DNA of 64,000 nucleotides. It comes from Olsenella profusa F0195 (lineage in GTDB: Bacteria; Actinomycetota; Coriobacteriia; Coriobacteriales; Atopobiaceae). The stretch covers positions 84,675 to 148,674 of the forward strand of contig NZ_AWEZ01000073.1 in assembly GCF_000468755.1 (NCBI RefSeq), given 5' to 3'. The notes beneath the pieces were generated by a model. The model saw only the letters and a list, made by a program, of their open reading frames with translations, was not told the DNA's origin and made no database searches. Both the position numbers and the translations under genes were made by a program. Positions 29,994 through 39,019 of this stretch are shown piece by piece (position 1 is the first letter of the stretch; every line of letters begins with the position of its first letter).

Positions 29994-31292
29994 ATGGACG
30001 CGTTTCAAAAGTTCCTAGAGGACAAGCTGGGGCCAGCCATGAGCAAGTTCGGGTCGAACAGGTACCTGCTTGCCGTCCGCGATGGCGTCATCGCCGCCCT
30101 GCCGCTCATCATCGTCGGGTCGTTCTTTCTCATCATCGCCAACCCGCCGCTGCCCCAGAGCTGGGGGCTCTACCAGTTCCTCACGGCTAACGCCGCCACG
30201 ATACTGCTTCCCTACCGCGTGACCATGTACATCATGTCGCTCTATGCGGTCTTTGGCATGGGCAACAGCCTTGCCAGGTCCTACGACCTTGATGGCCTCT
30301 CGGGTGGTGTGATGTCCGTCATGGCCTTCCTGCTCACCATCAAGCCCGTCAACGTGAGCGCGGACGCCAACGCGGGGATCGCCGGCTTCGTGCTCCCCAT
30401 GTCGTCTCTGGGCAGTGCCGGCCTCTTCGTGGGCATCATCGTCACCTTCATCGCCATCAACATCTTCCGCCTCACCCAGAGCTCCCGGTTCCACATCACC
30501 ATGCCCGAGCAGGTGCCTCCCTCGGTCTCCCGCTCCTTCGAGGCGCTCACGCCCACGCTGCTGGTGATGCTGCTCATCGGTTCCATCACGTACTTCCTGG
30601 GCTTCAACTGGAGCGGGGCCATCACGGCCATCGTCACGCCCCTCGTCACCGCCACCGACACGCTGCCCGGTGTGCTGCTCGTGTGCTTTCTGACCTGCTT
30701 CTTCTGGTTCTTCGGCATCCATGGCGCCTCGATCGTGGGTTCCATCGCGCGTCCCCTCTGGCTCACCCTGCTCGAGCAGAACGCCAATGCCGCAGCCTCC
30801 GGCGTGGCCGGGACCGCCCTTCCCGCGATTGGCCCCGAGCCGTTCTACCAATGGTTCATCTGGATCGGTGGCGCGGGCTGCACCATCGGTCTGGCCATCC
30901 TCCTGGTGAGCGTGTGCAAGTCGAAGTACCTCAAGGATCTTGGGCGCATCTGTGTCGCGCCGGCCCTCTTCAACATCAACGAGCCCCTCATGTTCGGCGC
31001 GCCCGTGGTGCTCAACCTCACGTTGGCCATCCCCTTCGTCCTCACGCCGATGATCTGTGCCATCATCGCATGGGTTGCCACGAGCCTCGGCCTGGTGAGC
31101 CGTGTGATCATCACCGCTCCGTGGACCCTGCCCGGACCCATCGGGGCCTATCTGGCGACGGGTGGAGACTGGCGTGCCGCCGTACTGTGCTGCATCCTCA
31201 TCGCGGTCTCGGCGGTGTGCTACCTTCCGTTCGTGAAGATCTACGACAAGCAGTTCCTTGCCCAGGAGCAGGTGGAGGAGCCGCAGGAGTAG
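29994..31292 (+). CDS. PTS lactose/cellobiose-type IIC permease
   Basis: A 432-residue membrane permease of the CelB/ChbC type, with about ten membrane segments. Family-like phrases include AVRDGVIAALPLIIVGSFFLI near the N-terminus, FWFFGIHGASIVGSI, and INEPLMFGAPVVLN. AAGGAGGG lies before the ATG. With the MupG and amino-sugar kinase genes downstream, the imported sugar is more likely a cell-wall disaccharide or chitobiose-like compound than cellobiose; this is inferred from context. Confidence 0.9.
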   Translation: MDAFQKFLEDKLGPAMSKFGSNRYLLAVRDGVIAALPLIIVGSFFLIIANPPLPQSWGLYQFLTANAATILLPYRVTMYIMSLYAVFGMGNSLARSYDLDGLSGGVMSVMAFLLTIKPVNVSADANAGIAGFVLPMSSLGSAGLFVGIIVTFIAINIFRLTQSSRFHITMPEQVPPSVSRSFEALTPTLLVMLLIGSITYFLGFNWSGAITAIVTPLVTATDTLPGVLLVCFLTCFFWFFGIHGASIVGSIARPLWLTLLEQNANAAASGVAGTALPAIGPEPFYQWFIWIGGAGCTIGLAILLVSVCKSKYLKDLGRICVAPALFNINEPLMFGAPVVLNLTLAIPFVLTPMICAIIAWVATSLGLVSRVIITAPWTLPGPIGAYLATGGDWRAAVLCCILIAVSAVCYLPFVKIYDKQFLAQEQVEEPQE

Positions 31293-31333
31293 AGGGGGTG
31301 GACTCGCGCCGTCGGACCACCAAACGTCCCATC

Positions 31334-31361
31334 AGGGCCCCAGGTATGTCCTGGGCCCTTT
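31334..31361 (+). terminator. Hairpin between PTS IIC and mupG-like gene
   Basis: AGGGCCCCAGG (31334-31344) pairs with CCTGGGCCCT (31350-31359), one bulged C, and is followed by TTTGC. It resembles a partial terminator that would lower expression of the enzymes relative to the transporter. Confidence 0.55.
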
Positions 31362-31391
31362 GCATCTGCAGGTGACCAGGTCAGGAGGGTC

Positions 31392-32492
31392 ATGAAGCGC
31401 CTTGGCATCTCCATCTATCCCGAGAAGAGCGACCGCGACGAGCTGCTCGACTATATGGAGCGGTCCGCGAGGGCGGGATTCTCCCGCATCTTCAGCTGTC
31501 TGCTCTCGGTCGAGGACAGCCGCGAGAACGTGATGCGGGACTTCTCGGACATCAACCGTCGTGCCCATGAGCTGGGCTTCGAGGTCTTCCTCGACTGCGA
31601 CCCCAAGGCCTTCAGCAGGCTGGGCGTGTCCTACCAGGATCTCGCCTTCTTCAAGGATATCGGCGCGGACGGCATCCGCCTCGACATGGGCTTCACGGGT
31701 AGCGAGGAGTCGCTCATGACCTTCAACCCCGAGGGCCTCATGGTCGAGGTGAACATGAGCAACGACGTCCACTACATCGACACTATCATGGACTACCAGC
31801 CCGACCCCTCGCACCTGGTGGGCTGTCACAACTTCTACCCGCATGCCTACTCCGGCCTGGGGCTCGACCACTTCAATGCCTGCACGCGTCGCTTCAGATC
31901 GCATGGCCTGAGAACGGCGGCGTTCGTCACGTCGCAGGCATCGGGCACCTTTGGGCCTTGGCCGGTGACGGACGGTCTTCCCACGCTTGAGATGCACCGG
32001 CACCTGCCGCTCCATCTTCAGGTGGAGCACTACGTCTCCCTGGGCACCATCGACGACGTCATCATCTCCAACTGCTACCCCACGCAGGAGGAGCTGGACC
32101 GCATAGGCACCCTGCCTAGGAACCTGGTGTCCTTTGGGGTCGCCCTCGCCCCGGGCCTTCCCGAGGTCGAGCGGTCCATCGTCCTGGATGAGCTGCACTT
32201 CAACCGAGGGGACGTGTCTGCGAACTTCCTCCGGTCCACGCAGAGCAGGGTGAAGTATCGGGGCCACCACTTTGCCGTGCTGGACGCACCCGAGGTCATC
32301 CGCCGCGGCGACGTGGTCATCGAGAGCAGCGAGTACGGCCACTATGCCGGCGAGCTGCAGGTTGCCCGCAGCGATATGCGCAACAGCGGCAGGAGCAGCG
32401 TCGTGGGGCACATCCCCGAGGAGGAGCACTTCCTCATCGACACGATCCGCCCCTGGCAGAAGTTCCGTTTCCACGAAGCGCAGGACGCATGA
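31392..32492 (+). CDS. mupG: MupG-family (DUF871) 6-phospho-N-acetylmuramidase-like protein
   Basis: A 366-residue protein: N-terminal TIM barrel (RLGISIYPEKSDRDELLDYM; IRLDMGFTGSE; NFYPHAYSGL) and a C-terminal small beta domain (RGHHFAVLDAPEVIRRGD). It matches the DUF871 family, in which MupG of Staphylococcus splits MurNAc-6P-GlcNAc. AGGAGGGT precedes the ATG. It lies between a PTS and an amino-sugar kinase, the expected place for a hydrolase acting on an imported phosphorylated muropeptide disaccharide. No MurQ etherase gene, needed to use MurNAc-6P, is in this window. Confidence 0.83.
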   Translation: MKRLGISIYPEKSDRDELLDYMERSARAGFSRIFSCLLSVEDSRENVMRDFSDINRRAHELGFEVFLDCDPKAFSRLGVSYQDLAFFKDIGADGIRLDMGFTGSEESLMTFNPEGLMVEVNMSNDVHYIDTIMDYQPDPSHLVGCHNFYPHAYSGLGLDHFNACTRRFRSHGLRTAAFVTSQASGTFGPWPVTDGLPTLEMHRHLPLHLQVEHYVSLGTIDDVIISNCYPTQEELDRIGTLPRNLVSFGVALAPGLPEVERSIVLDELHFNRGDVSANFLRSTQSRVKYRGHHFAVLDAPEVIRRGDVVIESSEYGHYAGELQVARSDMRNSGRSSVVGHIPEEEHFLIDTIRPWQKFRFHEAQDA

Positions 32493-33424
32493 GATGGCTC
32501 GGCATCGACGGCGGGGGAACCAAGACCTCCTTCGTCACCTTTGATGAGGACATGGGCGTCATTGCGAACCTGCGCCTTCCCAGCTGCCACATCGCCCAAG
32601 CGGGCGAGAGGGGCATGGCGAGCGTGCTGGGCGAGGGCATCTCCTGGGCCATGCGCGAGGGTGGCCTGGGCGAGGAATGGGGCATTGGATTTGGCCTCGC
32701 TGGTTATGGCGAAGAGCCGCTCTCCCGCGCGAAGGTCGAGGGGGTGTGCGAGAGGGTCGCCCTGGGCCATCCATATGCGCTGCTGAGCGACCTCGAGGCG
32801 GGCTGCTCGGCAGCGTTAGCTCTCGCCGACGGTGTCGTCATGGTGGCCGGCACAGGGTCCGCCGCCCTGGGTATGCGGGGCGAGCTGAGCCTGCGTTGCG
32901 GTGGCTGGGGGTGCCAGATAGGGGACGAGGGGAGTGGCTGGTGGATGGGCCGCCGGCTCCTGCAGGCCTTCAGCAGACAGGCGGACGGGAGGTCCCCTCG
33001 TGGCACCCTGTACCAGCTGGTCCGGGAGCACTTAGGCCTTGTGTCCGGCTACGACCTCATCGCGCTTAGGTGGGGGTCGCTTGTGGGCCGCAGCGAGGTG
33101 GCCTCACTGGCGCCGCTTGTGTTCGAGGCGGCAGACGGGGGAGACCCCGAAGCGAGCCACATTCTCGATGAGGCCGCTGCGGCTGATGCCGAGATGGCCT
33201 CGACCGTCGTGCGGGGCCTCTTCCCCGATGCGAGCGAGGTGAGGATCTCGTACATTGGGGGAACGTTCCTGGGCGGAGGAGGCACCATCCTCAGGATGCT
33301 CCCGGAGCTCCTGCCTCCGGCCTGCCGGTTGGAAGAGCCCGTCTTCGAGCCGGTGGCCGGAGCCTGCCTGGTGCTTCGCAGGTCTCTGGAGGGAGGGGAC
33401 GCATGTATGCGGGGTGTCGTATGA
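32489..33424 (+). CDS. BadF/BadG-type N-acetylglucosamine/MurNAc kinase-like protein
   Basis: A 311-residue ASKHA-fold kinase. It starts MRWLGIDGGGTKTSFV (phosphate 1), has VVMVAGTGSAALG (phosphate 2) and GGWGCQIGDEGSGWWMGRR, all typical of the N-acetylglucosamine kinase/MurK group. The start overlaps the mupG stop by four bases (ATGA). The product would phosphorylate the free amino sugar released by MupG. The C-terminus runs directly into a remnant of anmK, so its last dozen residues may not be native. Confidence 0.85.
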   Translation: MRWLGIDGGGTKTSFVTFDEDMGVIANLRLPSCHIAQAGERGMASVLGEGISWAMREGGLGEEWGIGFGLAGYGEEPLSRAKVEGVCERVALGHPYALLSDLEAGCSAALALADGVVMVAGTGSAALGMRGELSLRCGGWGCQIGDEGSGWWMGRRLLQAFSRQADGRSPRGTLYQLVREHLGLVSGYDLIALRWGSLVGRSEVASLAPLVFEAADGGDPEASHILDEAAAADAEMASTVVRGLFPDASEVRISYIGGTFLGGGGTILRMLPELLPPACRLEEPVFEPVAGACLVLRRSLEGGDACMRGVV

Positions 33425-33956
33425 CGAGGGCGGTGCCATCGCGGCGCGAGGGGCTGTCGACCATGCGTTGCTCCGGGAGCTGATGGCGCAGCCGTACTTC
33501 TCTCTCAAGCCGCCAAAGTCTGCGGGGAGGGAGCTCTTTGGCACGCAGGCCGTGGCCCGCATCCTTGCCACTCATCCCGACGTGCCTGGCGAGGACCTGG
33601 TGCGCACACTCACGGAGTTCACGGCGCAAAGCGTGGCGGAAGCCTGCCTGCGCCTTGTGGAGCCCCGCGTCGGCGGTCCCATCGACCGCCTGGTCGTGGG
33701 AGGTGGAGGGGCACACAACCCCGTGATGGTGGGGGAGATTGCGCGGTGGCTTCCTCACGTTGAGGTGCTCACCCAGGAGGACCTGGGTGTTTCCAGCGAC
33801 GCGAAGGAGGCAATGGCCTTTGCCATACTGGGTAACGAGACCCTGCACGGGCGACCCTCGAACGTACCCTCGGCAACGGGAGCAAGGTCGCCAGCGGTGC
33901 TGGGAACCATCACCCCGCCTCCCCAAGGCGGTCCGCTGCCATGGCACCTAGGGTAG
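33414..33956 (+). pseudogene. anmK: anmK remnant: C-terminal half of anhydro-N-acetylmuramic acid kinase
   Basis: From about 33414 the third frame encodes a clear AnmK C-terminus: YDEGGAIAARG, PYFSLKPPKSAGRELFG, VVGGGGAHNPVM, and GNETLHGRPSNVPSATGA at the end. AnmK is normally 370-390 residues; here only about 180 remain. The N-terminal half with the GTMSGTSxD nucleotide site and the catalytic aspartate is missing, so kinase activity is not expected. The best local start is a GTG at 33414. The fusion point lies inside the last codons of the upstream kinase gene, as if a deletion removed the 5' half of anmK and anything between. Confidence 0.8.
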
Positions 33957-33977
33957 AGAAGTGAGGGGTTCGCAGAA

Positions 33978-34343
33978 ATGAGTCGACACGACAGGCCGGC
34001 CAACAGGAAGTTCCACGGCGTGATCTCCGAGGACAGGGTCCAGGAGCAGACCGAGCGCATGGGTGTGTATCCGTTCACGTTCACGAGTTCGGCCATCATC
34101 GCCACTGCGGCGCTGCTGGGGTATCTCGTCCTTCCGGTGCTCCTATCGATGGCGGGCGTGGACGTCAAGGTGACGATGCTGGCGCTGGGGCCACTCTGCG
34201 TCTCCTTGGCGTTGGCGGCCACACGCTACCTGATTGACTCCAAGCGCGGAGTCACGCGGGGCTTCTGGGTGACGTTTGCCGTGGCGCTCTCCGTTCTTTT
34301 GACCATTACGTACCTGCTCGTGTTCCGGGGCGTCGCGCTGTAG
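33978..34343 (+). CDS. Small hypothetical membrane protein, three membrane segments
   Basis: A 121-residue protein of no recognised family. A soluble N-terminus of about 35 residues precedes three hydrophobic segments (SSAIIATAALLGYLVLPVLL; MLALGPLCVSLALAATRYLI; GFWVTFAVALSVLLTITYLL). It starts 22 bases after the anmK remnant. Function unknown. Confidence 0.65.
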   Translation: MSRHDRPANRKFHGVISEDRVQEQTERMGVYPFTFTSSAIIATAALLGYLVLPVLLSMAGVDVKVTMLALGPLCVSLALAATRYLIDSKRGVTRGFWVTFAVALSVLLTITYLLVFRGVAL

Positions 34344-34470
34344 GCCGAGCGTGCCATCGGGCGGGCCTGCTGCCGGGACTTTCTCGTTGACTCCCGCCAC
34401 CGGTGACTTCCCGGTGACCCTCCCGGCCCAACCACCCCGGCCAACCGAACATGTGAGCGCTCGAACTGTG

Positions 34471-34509
34471 CGCTTGCCTCGCGAATCCTGGGCAAACGTG
34501 GGGCAAGCG
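34471..34509 (+). repeat. Intergenic hairpin (family member B)
   Basis: CGCTTGCC (34471-34478) pairs with GGCAAGCG (34502-34509) around a 23-base loop containing CTGGGCAAACG (34488-34498). The same core lies inside the inverted repeats at 13691-13775 and 35308-35356. It sits between a small membrane-protein gene and the end of higA. The rest of 34344-34627 shows no gene. Confidence 0.6.
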
Positions 34510-34627
34510 GACAAGTGGGCCCACGACCCGTGCGGTCGGGGAGGGACCCACCCCGCGCGGGACACGCGGCTTGTGCGCTTAGGGTGCCCCTGGTTGGCAT
34601 CGCAACCCCGCGCCCCGACCATCGCCC

Positions 34628-34915
34628 CTATCCCGCAAGCGCCTCGACTTTGGGCATCCGTGAGGCGTCGATCGTCTTGAGGTCATAGTCAGTCTGCAGG
34701 TTGAGCCAGAACCGGGGCGTCGTCCCAAGGGCCGACCCCAGTAGCCACGCCATCTCTGCCGTAATGGACCGCCGCCCGTTGACGATGTCGGACACAGCGG
34801 ACTGCGACTTGCCGATGGCCTTGGCCAGGCGGTACTGGCTGATACCCAGGGGCTGCAGAAACTCCTCGCGCAAAATCTCTCCGGGGGTGGAGATGTAGTC
34901 GTTAATGGTAGTCAC
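34628..34915 (-). CDS. higA: HigA-type antitoxin, XRE helix-turn-helix
   Basis: A 95-residue antitoxin. Its helix-turn-helix is YRLAKAIGKSQSAVSDIVNG, followed by RRSITAEMAWLLGSALGTTP and FWLNLQTDYDL, the standard HigA/VapI pattern. A GTG at 34915 is preferred as start because GGAGG lies nine bases upstream; a TTG at 34924 is directly adjacent to that site and unlikely. It overlaps the toxin gene end by 14 bases, so translation is coupled. It should neutralise HigB and repress the operon. Confidence 0.9.
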   Translation of the reverse strand: MTTINDYISTPGEILREEFLQPLGISQYRLAKAIGKSQSAVSDIVNGRRSITAEMAWLLGSALGTTPRFWLNLQTDYDLKTIDASRMPKVEALAG

Positions 34916-35186
34916 AGAACTCAACCTCCGTCGCCTCGCCGTTGTGCCATATGAAGCACGGTCGCCACTGGTTGTTTACACGAATGCTGTGCTGTCCCGC
35001 ATGATTTCCCTTGAGTATCTCGAGCCTGTTACCGGGAGGAACCCTAAGGTCTCCTAGCTCACGGGCGGCCGAGAGAATCTGCAGCTTGCGGTATAAGGGC
35101 TTTCTCGCATTTGGAGGAACCCTGCGCGGTGGATTGGCGACTGGGTCCAGCCAGAAGAGCTCGATGTCCTTGTCTGCAAACTGCAT
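34902..35186 (-). CDS. higB: HigB-type toxin, RelE/ParE superfamily
   Basis: A 94-residue toxin upstream of its antitoxin, the normal HigBA order. Family phrases are YRKLQILSAARELGDLRVPP, GNRLEILKG and QHSIRVNNQWRPCFIW near the C-terminus. Members cleave mRNA on the ribosome. The gene is short but intact. Confidence 0.9.
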   Translation of the reverse strand: MQFADKDIELFWLDPVANPPRRVPPNARKPLYRKLQILSAARELGDLRVPPGNRLEILKGNHAGQHSIRVNNQWRPCFIWHNGEATEVEFCDYH

Positions 35187-35216
35187 GGCACCCCGCAGCT
35201 TCTCTCATACATGATG

Positions 35217-35245
35217 ATAGTACTGTAATACAGAAGTATTATCAA
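35217..35245 (-). promoter_or_regulatory. Promoter and operator of higBA
   Basis: On the minus strand TTGATA (35245-35240), a 17-base spacer and TACTAT (35222-35217) form a sigma-70-like promoter. Its spacer contains the palindrome CTGTA-A-TACAG (35223-35233), a likely HigA operator giving autoregulation. The distance to the toxin start is about 30 bases. Confidence 0.6.
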
Positions 35246-35307
35246 GCGATATAGAGAGGGTCGAAATCGTGGCCGCCTCCAGCCAACCGCACATATGCGC
35301 ACTCAAA

Positions 35308-35356
35308 TTGCTCGCTCGAAGGGAGAATTCTGGGCGAACGCAGAGCAAGCGAGCAA
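35308..35356 (+). repeat. Intergenic hairpin (family member C)
   Basis: TTGCTCGCT (35308-35316) pairs exactly with AGCGAGCAA (35348-35356) around a loop containing CTGGGCGAACG (35330-35340). Core shared with 13691-13775 and 34471-34509; a partial fourth copy of member B's left arm (TTGTCCGCTTGCCTCG) lies at about 35370-35386. The remainder of 35246-35477 holds no gene. Confidence 0.6.
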
Positions 35357-35477
35357 GCACATGTGATTCTTGTCCGCTTGCCTCGGATGCTGCCTTGGAG
35401 CAGCCATCCCCTCTCGCTAGTGTGTGCCTGCGTCTGGCCCTAGCCTTCCACGGTGGCGTTTCCCATGACCTTGAGGA

Positions 35478-36404
35478 TTAGGTAGGCCCCACCTCCAGAT
35501 GGCGTCTCAGTTCGTAGGTCGCACCTAGCAGGTTGGCATCATTTCCATGGAGGGCGCGCACTACATGGGGCTTGGGTAGTTGCTTGAGCGGCCACGGTTC
35601 GTATTGCTCGTCCACCTGTTGGCGTATTGCCTCAATAAGGGCATCCTGTGCCGAGATGCCTCCGCCGATGGCAAAGACGTCCGGGTCGACGATGGCCTGC
35701 AACGAGAAGAGTAGCATGGCAAAGCGCCTGGCATAGGCGGTAAGCCCCCTGCGCGCGGCTGCGTCGCCGTCGTTGATCCACTGAAAGACCATGTGGCCAT
35801 CTGTGGCTTGGCGCTCGCTGGGGGAGAGCCCCTTCTCCTTGCATACGATGTCGCGTAGGGAGGACCAGCCAAGCCCTCTGGCAGCCATGGATTCAACGTC
35901 GAGGCCGGGCGCATAGTCGGTGGGGACGAAGCTAAACTCGCCAGCAAAGCCGTGAGCTCCCGAGAGCACGTGGCCGTCCGCGACGATGCCGCCACCCAAG
36001 CCGGTTCCTATGGCGATAACCACACCCACGCTCGAACCCATGAGGGCGCCCATGGCATACTCGCCCAGGGCGCAGCTCTTGCCGTCGTTGGTGACTGCGA
36101 CGGGCAGGCCACACGCCTGGGATACGCGTCTACCCAGGGCACAGCCGTCCATGTAGTCGAGTGCTCCACCTCCTATCACCGTGCCCGTGGGATCGTTGGT
36201 GCGTACGGTTCCCGGTACGCTGAGAGCCACACCACGCGACTGTTTGAGCCATGGCTGGGCAAGTGCGACCACGGCGTCTATCAGCTCGTCTTGGCTTGAG
36301 AAGTCCGTACCGATGCGCCCCCTCTCGTGAAGCGCATAGGTATCATCGACATTTGCCCACTTCACTTGGGTCCCGCCTATGTCGACCGCGAAGTAGCTTG
36401 CCAT
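35478..36404 (-). CDS. ROK-family sugar kinase/regulator-like protein (no zinc motif)
   Basis: A 308-residue ROK protein without DNA-binding domain, hence probably a kinase. Seen are the ATP site YFAVDIGGTQVKWANVD, GIGTGLGGGIVADG, and GAHGFAGEFSFVPTD. The ROK zinc motif CxCGxxGCxE after that segment is absent, which is a variant also found in some ROK kinases. AGGAGG precedes the start, and the stop of the rhamnosidase gene lies two bases upstream. It likely phosphorylates a monosaccharide freed by the two glycosidases of the operon. Confidence 0.82.
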   Translation of the reverse strand: MASYFAVDIGGTQVKWANVDDTYALHERGRIGTDFSSQDELIDAVVALAQPWLKQSRGVALSVPGTVRTNDPTGTVIGGGALDYMDGCALGRRVSQACGLPVAVTNDGKSCALGEYAMGALMGSSVGVVIAIGTGLGGGIVADGHVLSGAHGFAGEFSFVPTDYAPGLDVESMAARGLGWSSLRDIVCKEKGLSPSERQATDGHMVFQWINDGDAAARRGLTAYARRFAMLLFSLQAIVDPDVFAIGGGISAQDALIEAIRQQVDEQYEPWPLKQLPKPHVVRALHGNDANLLGATYELRRHLEVGPT

Positions 36405-36406
36405 CG

Positions 36407-39010
36407 CTATGCCTCCTGCAGGTTGCCCGAGAGCTCATGATGTCCCGAGGCTATGGTCTCATGGATGCCGCAGCTCTCGATGCGCGCCGTCGTCCCCGCA
36501 GGCACGTCAACGGAGATTCTGACCCTCTTCCCATCCTCCATCCGCCAGCTGACGGCGGCGCGGCCGAAGGGGGTGAGGTGCCACACGGACGCATGGTCGA
36601 TGCCCCCACCGATGATGGGTGCCACGCGCAGACTTCTCCAGCCCGGCTCCGCAGGCGCGAGCCCACCGACGCACTGGAATACCCACTGTGCGACCGACCC
36701 CAGCGCGTAGTGGTTGAAGGAGGTCATGTCGCCGGGGTTCACCGTGCCGTCGGGCAGCATAGAGTCCCAGCGCTCCCAGGTTGTGGTTGCACCCATGGAC
36801 ACCTGGTAGAGCCAGCTGGGGCACTTCTCGCCGAGAAAGAGCCTGTAGGCCTCCTCGACATGGCCGGTCTCGGTGAGGGCCGGCAGGACGAAGGGGGTCC
36901 CGGCAAAGCCCGTCCCCACCTTGTAGCCCGCTTCATGTACCAGCTGTGCAAGGCGGTTGCCGGCCTTCTGGCGTCGCCCTCCCTTGACGAGTCCAAAGGC
37001 GATGGCTAGGGCATAGGCACACTGGGTGTCCGATGTCATGGTGCCATCCGCGTGCACGAAGCGCTCCGAGAAGCCCCTCTTGACGCGGTTGGCAAGGTCT
37101 GTGAGCCACTCTGCGTCCTGAGCCCTATCGAGTACCTGTGCCATGCGGGAGGTCATCCAGCAGCTCTCATAGAAAAACGCCGTGGCGACAAGCTCCTTCT
37201 CAGTCATGGCGCGGATGGGGTCGTCCGGCGGAGCCGTCGGGTCGAGCCAGTCACCCAACTGACCTATCATCAGCTCGGGTTTGCGGTCCCATATTGCATC
37301 GGGAGAGAGGTAGCCCTCGACCTGGCTGACCCAGGAACGGGCAAGGTCGTAGTGGCGTTCGAGTAGCCCAGTGTCCCCCGAGGCCATGTAGAGAGCCCAG
37401 GGAACCCGTGCGGCGGCGTCTCCCCATAGGGCGATTGCCGAAGGGTCCGACCACACTCCCAAGGGGACGTAGGGTACATAGTAGGGCACAGTCCCCACGC
37501 GCCGCTGCTCGCTGCGGACGTCGTCAAGCCAGCTGGAAAGAAACTGTGTCGTGTCATAGAGATAGCAGGAAGTGGGAGCAAAGAGCGCTATGTCACCCGT
37601 CCAGCCCAGGCGCTCGTCGCGTTGGGGGCAATCGGTGGGGATGGACACGAAGTTGGACCTCAGGGACCAGGAGACGTTCTCGCAGAGCCTATTTACCCGC
37701 TCGTCCGAGCATTCGAAGCCACCGGTCTCCTCCAGGGCTGTGTGATACGCTCTCACGACGAGATCGTCGTCGGCGAGATCGTCGATTCCCGAGATCTCTG
37801 CATAGCGGAAGCCATGCATGGCAAAGCGCGGCTCCCACCACGTATCCACTCCTGCGGAGATATAGACATCGTGCTGCCTGCCGCGGCGCAGCGGCCGGGT
37901 CGAGAGGGTCCCATCGTCCTCCAATACTTCGGCATGCCGTAGCTCCACACGCTCGCCTGCGGCAAGTCCCCGGACGTGCAGGCATATGCGCTGCGTGCAG
38001 TTCTGTCCCATGTCAACCAGGAAGCGCCTGTCACCTAGCTTGGCGATGGATCGTGGGTGCATCCGCTCACAGGGTCTCACGGGTGGCAGGGGCGTGTCCT
38101 GGATCTTGTGGGGATCATAGTAGATCTCCGCCACGGGCTGCCAGGCGGAGTCATCAAAGCCCGGGCGCGACCAGCCCTTCTGCTCGAGGCGGGTGTCGTA
38201 GCGTTCTCCCTCGCAGAGGTCGCTGCACACGATGGGCCCTAGGGCGCTCTTCCAGCTGCCATCCCAGGAGTTGGAGCGTATAGACGCCGTGCTCCCATCG
38301 GCAGGGACCGCATCGATCTGGGCATATACCGCCAGGCGATTGCCATAGACGTTGGCCCTGCCGCCATCGAAGCCGATGCGCCCACGCCACCAGCCGTCGC
38401 CCAGCCACAGACCGATTGCGTTGGGTCCCCTGTGCAGGAGATCGGTGACGTTGAAGGTCCAGCAGGCCAAGCGACTGTCATAGCAGGTCCAGCCGGGAGT
38501 GAGCACGTCCTTGCCTACCCGCAGGCCATTGATTTCGGCTTCCACCAGGCCCAGGGACGTGAGGTAGAGTCGCGCTGCCACTGGACGTTCGGCCAGCTCG
38601 AACTCGTTGCGCACCAGAGGGAGGCGACGGTGGTCACTGGCCCCGTCCAAGGAGGAGGGGCCCACGAAGTCGGCCATGCGCAGAAAGGGCACGAGCAAGC
38701 CCGTCTCCACCTCAAGCCTATCTGACCAAGGTCCCGTGGCCTGCACGTCGGTGAGTCGTGCCCTCAGCGTTGCGTGCTCGCGGGGGGCCAAGGGATCGAA
38801 GGGCCAGTGGAGCAGTACGTTGTCGTCCACGCCTGCATAGGCGTGCTGGACGCGCGCCTCGCTCCCCAGTACGGAGCGCGTAACCTCTATCTCCACCTTT
38901 GGTCCATGACCAGGATGGTGTCTGTATTGCCAGCTGATTCGTGGGGAGGCGTCGCCTAGTCCCAGTACATCGCCGGCAAAGTGCTCAGCCTGGAGGTGCG
39001 TGATGCCCAT
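36407..39010 (-). CDS. Alpha-L-rhamnosidase, GH78
   Basis: An 867-residue enzyme with N-terminal beta domains (about 1-350), an (alpha/alpha)6 catalytic domain (about 420-760) and a C-terminal beta sheet domain. The family phrase with catalytic acids is TDCPQRDERLGWTGDIALFA; GDWLDPTAPPDDPI and FNHYALGSVAQWVF are also typical. No signal peptide is present, so it acts in the cytoplasm on imported rhamnosides. It is the third gene of the MFS-glycosidase-GH78-ROK transcript. Confidence 0.9.
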   Translation of the reverse strand: MGITHLQAEHFAGDVLGLGDASPRISWQYRHHPGHGPKVEIEVTRSVLGSEARVQHAYAGVDDNVLLHWPFDPLAPREHATLRARLTDVQATGPWSDRLEVETGLLVPFLRMADFVGPSSLDGASDHRRLPLVRNEFELAERPVAARLYLTSLGLVEAEINGLRVGKDVLTPGWTCYDSRLACWTFNVTDLLHRGPNAIGLWLGDGWWRGRIGFDGGRANVYGNRLAVYAQIDAVPADGSTASIRSNSWDGSWKSALGPIVCSDLCEGERYDTRLEQKGWSRPGFDDSAWQPVAEIYYDPHKIQDTPLPPVRPCERMHPRSIAKLGDRRFLVDMGQNCTQRICLHVRGLAAGERVELRHAEVLEDDGTLSTRPLRRGRQHDVYISAGVDTWWEPRFAMHGFRYAEISGIDDLADDDLVVRAYHTALEETGGFECSDERVNRLCENVSWSLRSNFVSIPTDCPQRDERLGWTGDIALFAPTSCYLYDTTQFLSSWLDDVRSEQRRVGTVPYYVPYVPLGVWSDPSAIALWGDAAARVPWALYMASGDTGLLERHYDLARSWVSQVEGYLSPDAIWDRKPELMIGQLGDWLDPTAPPDDPIRAMTEKELVATAFFYESCWMTSRMAQVLDRAQDAEWLTDLANRVKRGFSERFVHADGTMTSDTQCAYALAIAFGLVKGGRRQKAGNRLAQLVHEAGYKVGTGFAGTPFVLPALTETGHVEEAYRLFLGEKCPSWLYQVSMGATTTWERWDSMLPDGTVNPGDMTSFNHYALGSVAQWVFQCVGGLAPAEPGWRSLRVAPIIGGGIDHASVWHLTPFGRAAVSWRMEDGKRVRISVDVPAGTTARIESCGIHETIASGHHELSGNLQEA

Positions 39011-39019
39011 GGCGATCGC

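Noticed and set aside
35478..36404. ROK protein as a transcriptional repressor
   Set aside because: There is no N-terminal helix-turn-helix; the protein starts directly with the nucleotide-binding motif.
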